Under the pieces are notes generated by a model. It worked only from the letters and a program-made list of their open reading frames with translations, was not told where the DNA came from and did not search any database. This document shows positions 26,245 through 33,354 of a DNA stretch of 35,611 bases, piece by piece. The first letter of the stretch is position 1; the number at the start of each line of letters is the position of its first letter. The stretch is from assembly GCF_022844385.1 (NCBI RefSeq), contig NZ_JALHLX010000005.1, positions 38,541 through 74,151 on the forward strand. Direction: 5' to 3'. The stretch is from Hydrogenophaga sp. (GTDB lineage: Bacteria > Pseudomonadota > Gammaproteobacteria > Burkholderiales > Burkholderiaceae_C). Position numbers and translations under genes: made by a program.

Positions 26245-27279
26245 TCACTTGTTGTTGATCTGCGACCAGACGCGGGTCGCGATTTGCTGGGTCACTGCCG
26301 GGGGCATGGCCACATAGTCCAGTTCGCTGGCTGCTTTACCGCCGTTCTTGAAAGCCCAGTCGAAGAACTTGATGACTTCAGCCGACTCGGCCTTGTTGGT
26401 GGGTTCCTTGTACATCACGATGAACGAAGCCGTGCTGATGGGCCAGCTCAGTGCACCTTTGGCGTTGACCATGGACACACCCATGCCGGGCACGCTGAAC
26501 CAGTCCACGCCGGCTGCCGCAGCTTCGAACGACTTGTCATCCGGACGCACAAACTTGCCATCGGCGTTTTGCATCGACATGTACGGGATGTTGTTTTTCT
26601 TGGCGTAGGCGTACTCAACGTAGCCGATGGCGCCCTTGGTGCGGCTCACGTTGGCGGCCACACCTTCGTTGCCGCGACCGCCAATTGAGGTAGGAGCTGG
26701 CCACTTGACGGCAGCGCCTTTGCCAACGGTGTCAGCCCAGTCTTTGCTCACAACGCTCAAATAGTCGGTGAAGTTGAAGGTCGTGCCCGAGCCGTCGGCA
26801 CGGTGCACCACGGTCACAGCTTGGCTGGGGAAGGTCTTGCCGGGATTCAGGGCCGCAATCTTGGGGTCGTTCCAGTTGGTGATCTTGCCCAGGAACATTT
26901 CGGCCAGCACCTGGCCAGTGATACGCACCTCGCCTTGGGCAAAGCCGTCCAGGTTGAACACAGGAATGGTGCCGCCAATGATGGCGGGGAACTGCACCAT
27001 GCCGTCTTTGTCGAGCTCAGCACCACTGATGGGTGCGTCTGTAGCACCAAAGGCAACAGTCTTGGCGCGGATCTGACGCATGCCGCCGGACGAGCCGATC
27101 GACTGGTAGTTCATGCCGGTGCCGGTCTGGGCCTTGTACATCTCAGCCCACTTGGCGTAGATGGGGAAGGGGAACGTGGCGCCAGCGCCAGTGATGTCGG
27201 CAGCAATGGCGGAACCCATGCCGGCGGTGGCCATGGCGGCGGCAGCGATGGCCTGGAGGAAGATGCGTTTGTTGATCAT
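26245..27279 (-). CDS. pstS: Phosphate ABC transporter substrate-binding protein PstS
   Basis: 344 residues from ATG 27279 with AAGGAG about 9 bases upstream. A Sec signal peptide (M-I-N-K-R-I-F-L-Q-A-I-A-A-A-A-M) ends near A-I-A-A-D. The mature protein starts I-T-G-A-G-A-T-F-P-F-P-I-Y, with Y-Q-S-I-G-S-S-G-G and R-A-D-G-S-G-T-T-F-N-F as phosphate ligand loops. It captures phosphate in the periplasm for PstCA. First gene of the operon, under a canonical Pho-box promoter. Confidence 0.98.
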   Translation of the reverse strand: MINKRIFLQAIAAAAMATAGMGSAIAADITGAGATFPFPIYAKWAEMYKAQTGTGMNYQSIGSSGGMRQIRAKTVAFGATDAPISGAELDKDGMVQFPAIIGGTIPVFNLDGFAQGEVRITGQVLAEMFLGKITNWNDPKIAALNPGKTFPSQAVTVVHRADGSGTTFNFTDYLSVVSKDWADTVGKGAAVKWPAPTSIGGRGNEGVAANVSRTKGAIGYVEYAYAKKNNIPYMSMQNADGKFVRPDDKSFEAAAAGVDWFSVPGMGVSMVNAKGALSWPISTASFIVMYKEPTNKAESAEVIKFFDWAFKNGGKAASELDYVAMPPAVTQQIATRVWSQINNK

Positions 27280-27317
27280 TGAAAGACTCCTTGCGGTTGG
27301 GAAGAGGAACAGGAGCG

Positions 27318-27351
27318 ACTCTAGGCAGGCAATGTGACAAGCTCGTGACAA
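27318..27351 (-). promoter_or_regulatory. Pho box and -10 of the pst-pho operon
   Basis: On the minus strand TTGTCAC-GAGC-TTGTCAC-AT (27351-27332) matches the PhoB consensus of two 7-base half-sites with an 11-base period. Eight bases downstream TAGAGT (27323-27318) serves as -10, the same spacing as in the E. coli phoA promoter. The pstS start is about 40 bases further. Another TTGTCAC on the plus strand (27359-27365) lacks a partner at 11 bases. Confidence 0.88.
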
Positions 27352-27500
27352 CGCGCGCTTGTCACAGACCCGGGGACGGTGGATCAGCCATTGGCACGCT
27401 GCCGAACAGATAACGCCCCGGGCATGCGTCACAATCCGGAGCTCCTCCAGCCTTCTTCTCTCCCCGAGTAGCCGTTCCGGCTCGCCGAACTCCCTTTCGC

Positions 27501-28985
27501 ATGCAAAACGGTACCCTCCTCGCCGCCATCGACCTCGGCTCCAACAGTTTCCGTCTGGAGATCGGCCGCTATCACTCGGGGCACATCGAGCGCATCGAAT
27601 ACCTCAAGGAAACCGTGCGCCAGGGCAACGGACTGGACGAGGAAAAGAACCTCAGCCAGGCCGCGATGGAGAGGGGCTGGGAATGCCTGGCCCGCTTTGC
27701 CGAGCGGCTGCACGGTTTCAAGCGTCAGCAGGTGCGCGCCGTGGCCACCCAGACCCTGCGCGAGGCCAGGAACCGCGACGATTTCGTGCGCCAAGCCCAG
27801 GCCGTGCTCGGCTTTCCGATCGACGTGGTCTCCGGCTATGAAGAAGCGCGCCTGATTTACCAGGGGGTTTCGCGCCTGCTGCCCCATTCCGACGAGAAAC
27901 GCCTGGTGGTCGACATCGGCGGGCGCTCCACCGAGATGATCCTGGGTCAGGGCTATTCGGCCCGCACCATGGAGTCTTACCACCTGGGCAGCGTGGCCTG
28001 GTCAACCCGTTACTTCCCGCGTGGGCAATTCAGCGCTGCCGCTTTCAAAACGGCCGAGGTGGCTGCCAAGGCAGTGATCGAGGATGCACTGGACCGTTTC
28101 CCGCCGGCCGACTGGACGGTGGCCTACGGATCGTCAGGCACCGTGAGCGCGGTGGCCGACATGCTCGCAGCCAACGGATGGGCCTCAGGGGTGGTCACCC
28201 GCTCGGGTCTGGACTGGCTGCTCGACCGCATGATCAAGTCGGGCAGCGCCGAGCAGATGCGCCTGGAAGGCCTCAAGGACGACCGCCGCCCGGTGATCGG
28301 CGGCGGTGTGAGCGTTTTGCGCGCCATCTTCGACCTGTTCGGCATCGAGCAGATGCTGCCGGCCCAGGGTGCGCTGCGTCATGGCGCGCTCTACGACCTG
28401 ATCGACCGCGACACCGACGGCGGCGACGTGCGCGAGCGCACGGTGAACTGGCTGGCGCACCGCTTCTCTGCCGACGAAGGCCATGGCAAGCGGGTCAGCA
28501 CAGTGAGCACCGCCCTCTTCTCCCAGATTGCCGCGGTGGATGCGCAAAACGAGCGTTATTCGCAAAAGCTGGCCTGGGCCGCCCGGCTGCACGAGATCGG
28601 CACCCACATTTCGCACGAACGTTCTCACCACCACGGCGCCTACATCCTCGACAACGTGGACGCACGCGGCTTTTCCCTGCCCGAGTTGCACCGCATGAGC
28701 CAGCTGGTGCTGGGCCAGCGCGGCAAGCTGCGCAAGCTCGAAGAAGCGCTGCAGGACGAGCTGTTCGCCAAACAGCTCATGGCCCTGCGCCTGGCCGTGC
28801 TGCTGTGTCACGCGCGGCAGATGCCCGAACACGAGTCGGTCGCTCTCAGCTACAAGCCGCGCGCCTTCAAACTGGCCACCAATCCGGGCTGGGCCAAGCG
28901 CTACCCGCAGTCGGCGTGGCTGCTGGGTGAAGAGGTGGTGGCCTGGCAGAAATCGGCCTGGAAGTTCACCGCGGACATCCGCTGA
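27501..28985 (+). CDS. ppx: Exopolyphosphatase (Ppx/GppA family)
   Basis: 494 residues. The ASKHA phosphatase core has A-A-I-D-L-G-S-N-S-F-R-L near the start, A-V-A-T-Q-T-L-R-E-A-R-N, and the second phosphate loop V-V-D-I-G-G-R-S-T-E. The C-terminal HD-like half includes L-H-E-I-G-T-H-I-S-H-E-R-S-H-H-H-G-A-Y. It releases phosphate from polyphosphate ends (GppA activity on pppGpp cannot be excluded). It is divergent from pstS across 221 bases, and ppk1 is nearby in the opposite orientation, so synthesis and breakdown genes of polyphosphate flank the RHH gene. Confidence 0.95.
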   Translation: MQNGTLLAAIDLGSNSFRLEIGRYHSGHIERIEYLKETVRQGNGLDEEKNLSQAAMERGWECLARFAERLHGFKRQQVRAVATQTLREARNRDDFVRQAQAVLGFPIDVVSGYEEARLIYQGVSRLLPHSDEKRLVVDIGGRSTEMILGQGYSARTMESYHLGSVAWSTRYFPRGQFSAAAFKTAEVAAKAVIEDALDRFPPADWTVAYGSSGTVSAVADMLAANGWASGVVTRSGLDWLLDRMIKSGSAEQMRLEGLKDDRRPVIGGGVSVLRAIFDLFGIEQMLPAQGALRHGALYDLIDRDTDGGDVRERTVNWLAHRFSADEGHGKRVSTVSTALFSQIAAVDAQNERYSQKLAWAARLHEIGTHISHERSHHHGAYILDNVDARGFSLPELHRMSQLVLGQRGKLRKLEEALQDELFAKQLMALRLAVLLCHARQMPEHESVALSYKPRAFKLATNPGWAKRYPQSAWLLGEEVVAWQKSAWKFTADIR

Positions 28986-28998
28986 TCGCCGGCGTACG

Positions 28999-29029
28999 CA
29001 GTCACATATTTGTCACGCTACTGTCACAA
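28999..29029 (+). promoter_or_regulatory. Three PhoB half-sites upstream of the RHH gene
   Basis: CAGTCAC (28999-29005), TTGTCAC (29010-29016) and CTGTCAC (29021-29027) are spaced exactly 11 bases, giving two overlapping Pho boxes on the sense strand of the downstream gene. The spacing to the nearest -10 candidates (TATAAA 29033, TATACG 29044, TATACT 29053) is not the usual 8 bases, so activation geometry is uncertain. Confidence 0.75.
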
Positions 29030-29058
29030 CCGTATAAACGGTTTATACGGTTTATACT
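29030..29058 (+). repeat. GTTTATAC operator-like repeats overlapping -10 region
   Basis: CCGTATAAAC (29030-29039) and GTTTATACGG (29041-29050) form a perfect 10-bp inverted repeat with one central base. A third unit in direct orientation follows (GTTTATAC, 29050-29057), giving the 9-base direct repeat GGTTTATAC twice (29040 and 29049). It lies between the PhoB half-sites and the ribosome-binding site and overlaps every -10 candidate, as a repressor operator would. Confidence 0.7.
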
Positions 29059-29091
29059 GCGCTCCTTTTTACTTTTCACCGGAGTGCATCC

Positions 29092-29541
29092 ATGGCCAGT
29101 CAGAGCAACAAGAAGCCCAAGCTCGTGCGCGACAGCTTCACCATTCCCAAGGCGGAATTCGCCGCCATTGAAACGCTGAAGACCCGCGCCATCGCGATGG
29201 GCACCAGCGTGAAGAAAAGCGAGCTGCTGCGCGCCGGCCTCATGGCTTTGCAAGGTCTGAACGACGCCGCATTCAAGGCTGCGCTGTCCGCCGTGCCCAC
29301 GCTCAAGACCGGTCGCCCCACCAGCACCGAGAAGAAGCCCGAAGCCGCGAAAAAACCCGTGGCGAAAACCGTCGCCAAGCCTGCGGTGAAAGCCGCGGCC
29401 AAGGTGGCCGCGAAGACCCCCGCCAAGCCGGTGGCCAAACCCGCAGCCAAAACCGCCACCCAGGCGGTCGCCAAAAAAGTGGCTGCCAAGCCCGCCGTCA
29501 AAAAGGCCGCCGCGCCTGCCCAAAAGGCCGCCACCGCCTGA
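29092..29541 (+). CDS. RHH-like DNA-binding protein with Lys/Ala/Pro histone-H1-like tail
   Basis: 149 residues; CCGGAG lies 7 bases before the ATG. Residues 10-55 look like a ribbon-helix-helix fold: strand L-V-R-D-S-F-T-I-P, helix A-E-F-A-A-I-E-T-L-K-T-R-A, turn M-G-T-S-V, helix K-K-S-E-L-L-R-A-G-L. Residues 80-149 are almost only Lys, Ala, Pro, Val and Thr with A-K-P-A-type repeats, like bacterial H1-like proteins (AlgP, PhaM tails). It would bind DNA, and the polycationic tail could contact DNA or polyphosphate. Located between ppx and sixA-ppk1 with PhoB half-sites upstream. The RHH call is from pattern only, and no function is known. Confidence 0.85.
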   Translation: MASQSNKKPKLVRDSFTIPKAEFAAIETLKTRAIAMGTSVKKSELLRAGLMALQGLNDAAFKAALSAVPTLKTGRPTSTEKKPEAAKKPVAKTVAKPAVKAAAKVAAKTPAKPVAKPAAKTATQAVAKKVAAKPAVKKAAAPAQKAATA

Positions 29542-29547
29542 TGCCGG

Positions 29548-29569
29548 CCCGGGGTACGGCCCCGGGTTT
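29548..29569 (+). terminator. GC-rich hairpin after the RHH gene
   Basis: CCCGGGG (29548-29554) pairs perfectly with CCCCGGG (29560-29566), loop TACGG, followed by only TTT. It sits between the convergent RHH and sixA stops. The short T-run makes it a weak terminator candidate. Confidence 0.5.
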
Positions 29570-29572
29570 CGT

Positions 29573-30055
29573 TCAGATCAACTCGGGGGTTTGCACCGTC
29601 ACCACGACGGTCTGGTTGCCGCTGGCGCGCTCGCGGTGCCGCAACCACCACACAGCACCCTTCTTCACCGAACAATCGTCCTCGGCCAGGTTGAGCAGCC
29701 GTGCAATCACCCGCCCCAGCGTGGGCTGGTGCCCCACAACGACCACCGGCGACTTGCCGTGCGGCCATTGAACCAGTTCCAGCAAGGCCAGCGGATCGCC
29801 TTCGGGCAACAGCTCTTCACGCAGCTTGAACTTGCGCCCCAGCGCCAGCGCAGTCTGTTCACAACGCGAAGCCGGGCTGCTGAAGACGCGCGCGCCCTCG
29901 GGCAACTGCCGGTCCAGCCAGGCGGCCATGCGCGTGGCCTGCTTTTCTCCGCGCGGCGTGAGTCGTCTCGCCAGATCCCTGGCGTCGCCGGGCACCCCGG
30001 TCAGCAGATCGGGATGTTCATGGGCTTCGGCGTGCCGCCAGAGAATCAGGTCCAT
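29573..30055 (-). CDS. sixA: Phosphohistidine phosphatase SixA-like (histidine phosphatase family)
   Basis: 160 residues from ATG 30055, chosen because GGAGAG lies 9 bases upstream. An ATG at 30085 overlaps the ppk1 stop (ATGA) and would add ten residues. M-D-L-I-L-W-R-H-A-E-A is the catalytic R-H motif; S-S-P-A-S-R-C-E-Q-T-A and V-V-V-V-G-H-Q-P-T-L complete the family signature. SixA of E. coli removes phosphate from phosphohistidine proteins. The link with ppk1 on one transcript is common in betaproteobacteria, and its role there is unclear. Confidence 0.9.
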   Translation of the reverse strand: MDLILWRHAEAHEHPDLLTGVPGDARDLARRLTPRGEKQATRMAAWLDRQLPEGARVFSSPASRCEQTALALGRKFKLREELLPEGDPLALLELVQWPHGKSPVVVVGHQPTLGRVIARLLNLAEDDCSVKKGAVWWLRHRERASGNQTVVVTVQTPELI

Positions 30056-30081
30056 GCTGCGGCTCTCCATGGTGCTCACGC

Positions 30082-32160
30082 TCATCCCTTGCTGCCGTAG
30101 CGCGCCATCAGGCTGGCCTGAGCCGAATGCATCACGGCGCGTGTTCGACCGCTGCCGGTGATGCTGGCGGGCACGTAGCGCCCGTCGGGCTGCAGCAGCC
30201 ATGCGTCCTTGGTGTCGTGCAGATAAGCCGACAGGCACTCGTCAATGACGCGGTGGCGCAATGCGTTGTCGGTCACCGGCCAGGCCAGCTCGATGCGGCG
30301 CAACATGTTGCGGTTCATCCAGTCGGCGCTCGACAGCCACAGCTCCTCCGCCTCACCGGTGCGGAAATAGAACACCCGCGAATGCTCCAGCAAGCGACCG
30401 ATCACCGAGCGCACGCGCACGTTGTCGGTGAAGCCGGGCACCTGCGCCGGCAGGATGCAGGCGCCGCGGATGATGAGGTCGATCTTCACGCCCTGTTGCG
30501 AGGCCACCGCCAGCGCGCGCGCCAGCTGCTCGTCGGTGAGCGCGTTCATCTTGACGATCACACGCGCGTCCTGGCCGGCTTTGGCGGCCACGCCCGCCGC
30601 TTCCAGCTTGTCGAGCATGGCCTTGTGCAGGTGAAACGGTGCGATCAGCGCCTTGTTGAGCTTGGGCAGGCGGTTCTGGCTGGCCAGGTGCAGGAAGATC
30701 TGTTCCAGGTCGGCGGTGAGCGCGTCGTCGGCCGTGAGGTAACTGATGTCGGTGTACAGCCTGGCCGTGCCGGGGTTGTAGTTGCCGGTGGACAGGTGCG
30801 CGTAGCGCTTGAGCCCAGTGGCTTCGCGGCGGGTGATGAGCAGCATCTTGGCGTGGGTCTTGAGCCCCACGACCCCGTAGACCACCTGCGCCCCCACCGA
30901 CTCCAGCCGCTCGGCGTAGTTGATGTTGGCCTCTTCGTCAAAGCGCGCCTTGAGCTCCACCACGGCGGTGACTTCCTTGCCACGGCGCACGGCCTCGCGC
31001 AGCAGGTTCATCAGCTCCGACTTGGCGCCCGTGCGGTAGATGGTCATCTTGATGGCCAGCACGTCCGGGTCTTCCACCGCTTCGCGCAGGAAGGCGAGCA
31101 CAGCGTCAAAACTCTCGTACGGCTGGTGGATCAGCACATCGCCCTGCTGCAACCGCTCAAAGTACGACTGCCCGGGTGTGAGCTGCGCAGGCCAGCCGCC
31201 GTTGTAGGCCTCGAAGCGCAGCGCGGGCGCCTCCACCTTGTCGATCAGCTGGTTCAGCCGCACCAGGTTCACCGGCCCGGGCACGCGGTACAGCGCCTGG
31301 TTCGGCAGGGCGAACTGCTCCAGCAGGAAATTGGACAGGAACTCCGAACAGCCCGCCGACACCTCCAGCCGCAGGGCCTGGCCGTAGTGGCGCTGTTGCA
31401 GGCCTTTGCGCAGTGCAGTGCGAAGGTTCTTCACCTCTTCCTCGTCCACCGCCAGGTCGGAGTGGCGCGTGACGCGGAACTGCGAAAACTCGGTGACCTG
31501 GCGACCCGGGAACAGGTCACCCAGGTGCGAACGGATCAGGCTGGAAATGGAAACAAAGTGGGTCTGTTTGGAACCCTTGATCGGCGGCATGCGGAAGAAG
31601 CGCGGCAGGATGCGCGGGACCTTCACGATGGCGATTTCGTTCTCGCGTCCGAAAGCGTCCTTGCCGGCCAGCCGCACGATGAAGTTGAGCGACTTGTTGG
31701 CCACCTGCGGGAATGGGTGTGCCGGGTCCAGCCCCACCGGCATCAGCAGAGGCTGGACTTCATTGATGAAAAACTCCTTGACCCAGCGCCGCTGGCGCGG
31801 ATTGCGCTCGCCGTGCGAAATCAGCTTGATGCCCTTTTTCTCCAGCAGCGGCAGCAACTCGTCGTTGTAGATGGCGTACTGCTGGGCCACCAGCCGATGG
31901 ACTTCTTCCGACAGCTTCTCGAAGGTCTGCGCGGTGTACTGGCCGCGTTGTTCGTTGGCCTGGGCGGCGGTGAGGTGGGGTGCGACGCGGACCTCGAAGA
32001 ACTCGTCGAGATTGCTGGAGACGATGCTGAGGTAGCGCAGGCGCTCCAGCAGCGGCACGTCGGGGCGGCGTGCCCAGTCCATGACGCGTTCGTTGAAAGC
32101 CAGGATGCTGTGATCGCGATCGAGGAAAGGAAACTTGCTGTTGGAGTTGTTGCCGCTCAT
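30082..32160 (-). CDS. ppk1: Polyphosphate kinase 1
   Basis: 692 residues, normal length. The N-domain begins with F-L-D-R-D-H-S-I-L-A-F-N-E-R-V and S-N-L-D-E-F-F-E-V-R. The catalytic core has H-A-K-M-L-L-I-T-R-R with the phosphorylated His, then Y-A-H-L-S-T-G-N-Y-N-P-G-T-A-R-L-Y-T-D, and the second His region E-H-S-R-V-F-Y-F. It polymerises ATP gamma-phosphate into polyphosphate. A Pho-box promoter lies about 80-115 bases upstream, inside the end of the glycosyltransferase gene. sixA follows 26 bases downstream. Confidence 0.97.
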   Translation of the reverse strand: MSGNNSNSKFPFLDRDHSILAFNERVMDWARRPDVPLLERLRYLSIVSSNLDEFFEVRVAPHLTAAQANEQRGQYTAQTFEKLSEEVHRLVAQQYAIYNDELLPLLEKKGIKLISHGERNPRQRRWVKEFFINEVQPLLMPVGLDPAHPFPQVANKSLNFIVRLAGKDAFGRENEIAIVKVPRILPRFFRMPPIKGSKQTHFVSISSLIRSHLGDLFPGRQVTEFSQFRVTRHSDLAVDEEEVKNLRTALRKGLQQRHYGQALRLEVSAGCSEFLSNFLLEQFALPNQALYRVPGPVNLVRLNQLIDKVEAPALRFEAYNGGWPAQLTPGQSYFERLQQGDVLIHQPYESFDAVLAFLREAVEDPDVLAIKMTIYRTGAKSELMNLLREAVRRGKEVTAVVELKARFDEEANINYAERLESVGAQVVYGVVGLKTHAKMLLITRREATGLKRYAHLSTGNYNPGTARLYTDISYLTADDALTADLEQIFLHLASQNRLPKLNKALIAPFHLHKAMLDKLEAAGVAAKAGQDARVIVKMNALTDEQLARALAVASQQGVKIDLIIRGACILPAQVPGFTDNVRVRSVIGRLLEHSRVFYFRTGEAEELWLSSADWMNRNMLRRIELAWPVTDNALRHRVIDECLSAYLHDTKDAWLLQPDGRYVPASITGSGRTRAVMHSAQASLMARYGSKG

Positions 32161-32241
32161 GTCTGGTCTTGTTGTCGACGGGGGCGTCCGTCCTGTGGTC
32201 TGGGGCAGTATGCCCAGCCGCTTCCACGAACTTTGTGACGA

Positions 32242-32274
32242 TTATTCAACGAGCGGATGACGTTTGTGTGACAG
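32242..32274 (-). promoter_or_regulatory. Pho box and -10 of ppk1
   Basis: On the minus strand CTGTCAC-ACAA-ACGTCAT-CC (32274-32255): the first half-site is perfect, the second has two or three mismatches. Eight bases on, AATAAT (32246-32241 region) is a good -10, the same spacing as in the pstS promoter. The whole element overlaps the last ten codons and stop of the upstream glycosyltransferase. Confidence 0.75.
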
Positions 32275-33354
32275 TTTCACGAGGGCGTCTCCGTCATGAC
32301 CCAGCACGGACAAGCCCGGACGCTGGCGCTGCCTCGGGTGCCGCGGCAGCACCACGAGGTGCGAGAGGAACAAGGCGCTCGCCCGGCCCCAACCAAAGTG
32401 CAGCGCGCGGTCACGCGCCTCATGGCGTTTGACCTTGAGCGCCTCGACCCAGGCCTCGCGAAGGTCTTCACGCATGGCGCCCGCGTGACTCTGCCCCAAC
32501 ACCTGCATGGGCCCGTCCACCGGGTAGGCGGCAACCGGCACGCCACTGGCCATGGCCTCCAGCATGGTGCGGCCAAAGGTCTCACCGCGGGCCGGGAACA
32601 CAAACACATCGGCGCAGGCGTACACCTGCGCCAGCTCGTGCCGGGGCAGCACACCCAGCCAGTGCACATTGGGGTAGCGCGCCCGCAGGCTCGAAGCGAG
32701 CGGCCCGACGCCGCACACCACCTTGCTGCCGGGCACGTCCAGTGCCAGAAAAGCCTCGATGTTTTTCTCGCGCGCGATGCGCCCGACATACAGGCTCACC
32801 GGGTGCGCCAGTGGACCCAGCGGCGCGCAGGGCTGGCTGCTGTCGGACAGCGCGAACAGACGCGTGTCCACGCCGTGCGTCCACAGCAGCAAGCGGCGAA
32901 ACCCTCGCGCCTCCAGCATGTTGAGCACGCCCTGGCTGGGCGCCATCACGCCGTTGGAGGGCTTGTGAAACCAGCGCAGCAGCGCGTAGCCCCAGTTCAC
33001 CGGCAGGCCAAACGTGTCCTTGAGGATTTCAGGAAACTTGGTGTGAAACGCGGTGGTGAAGGGCCAGCGGCGCCGCAGGCAGTGGCGCCGCGCCGCCCAG
33101 CCGAGCGGGCCCTCGGTGGCAATGTGAATGGCGTGCGCCTGGGCGCTGTCCATGAGCTCGCGCAGCCGCGAGCCGGGAAACCACGCAATGTGGATGTTGG
33201 GAAACCCGGGGCACGGCCGGGTGCGGAACTGTCCGGGCTGGATGACCACGACCTCGTGGCCGCTGATCTGGAGCTGACGAACCAGTTCAGCCAGTGTGGT
33301 GGCGACCGAATTCACCTGCGGTTGCCAGGCGTCCGTCACGATCAGGATCTTCAT
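32242..33354 (-). CDS. GT4 glycosyltransferase, probably lipid (diacylglycerol) glycosyltransferase
   Basis: 370 residues from ATG 33354 (AGGGAG about 6 bases upstream). The N-terminus M-K-I-L-I-V-T-D-A-W-x-P-Q-V-N-S-V and the H-I-A-T-E-G-P-L-G segment are typical of the MgtA/SqdX-type GT4 branch. The C-terminal half has L-Y-V-G-R-I-A-R-E-K-N-I and F-V-F-P-A-R-G-E-T-F-G-R-T-M-L-E-A-M-A-S-G-V-P-V with the E-x7-E sugar-nucleotide motif. With the phosphoesterase upstream it resembles the plcP-agt pair that makes glycolipids when phosphate is scarce. The start lies 68 bases inside the upstream gene. The last ~35 residues look unconserved and cover the ppk1 promoter. Confidence 0.87.
   Translation of the reverse strand: MKILIVTDAWQPQVNSVATTLAELVRQLQISGHEVVVIQPGQFRTRPCPGFPNIHIAWFPGSRLRELMDSAQAHAIHIATEGPLGWAARRHCLRRRWPFTTAFHTKFPEILKDTFGLPVNWGYALLRWFHKPSNGVMAPSQGVLNMLEARGFRRLLLWTHGVDTRLFALSDSSQPCAPLGPLAHPVSLYVGRIAREKNIEAFLALDVPGSKVVCGVGPLASSLRARYPNVHWLGVLPRHELAQVYACADVFVFPARGETFGRTMLEAMASGVPVAAYPVDGPMQVLGQSHAGAMREDLREAWVEALKVKRHEARDRALHFGWGRASALFLSHLVVLPRHPRQRQRPGLSVLGHDGDALVKLSHKRHPLVE

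Noticed and set aside
27359-27367. TTGTCACAG on the plus strand, a possible Pho site for ppx
   Set aside because: No second half-site 11 bases away on that strand; ppx starts 134 bases downstream.
30127-32238. 703-codon plus-strand open frame opposite ppk1
   Set aside because: Antisense of an unmistakable ppk1; no motif of its own.
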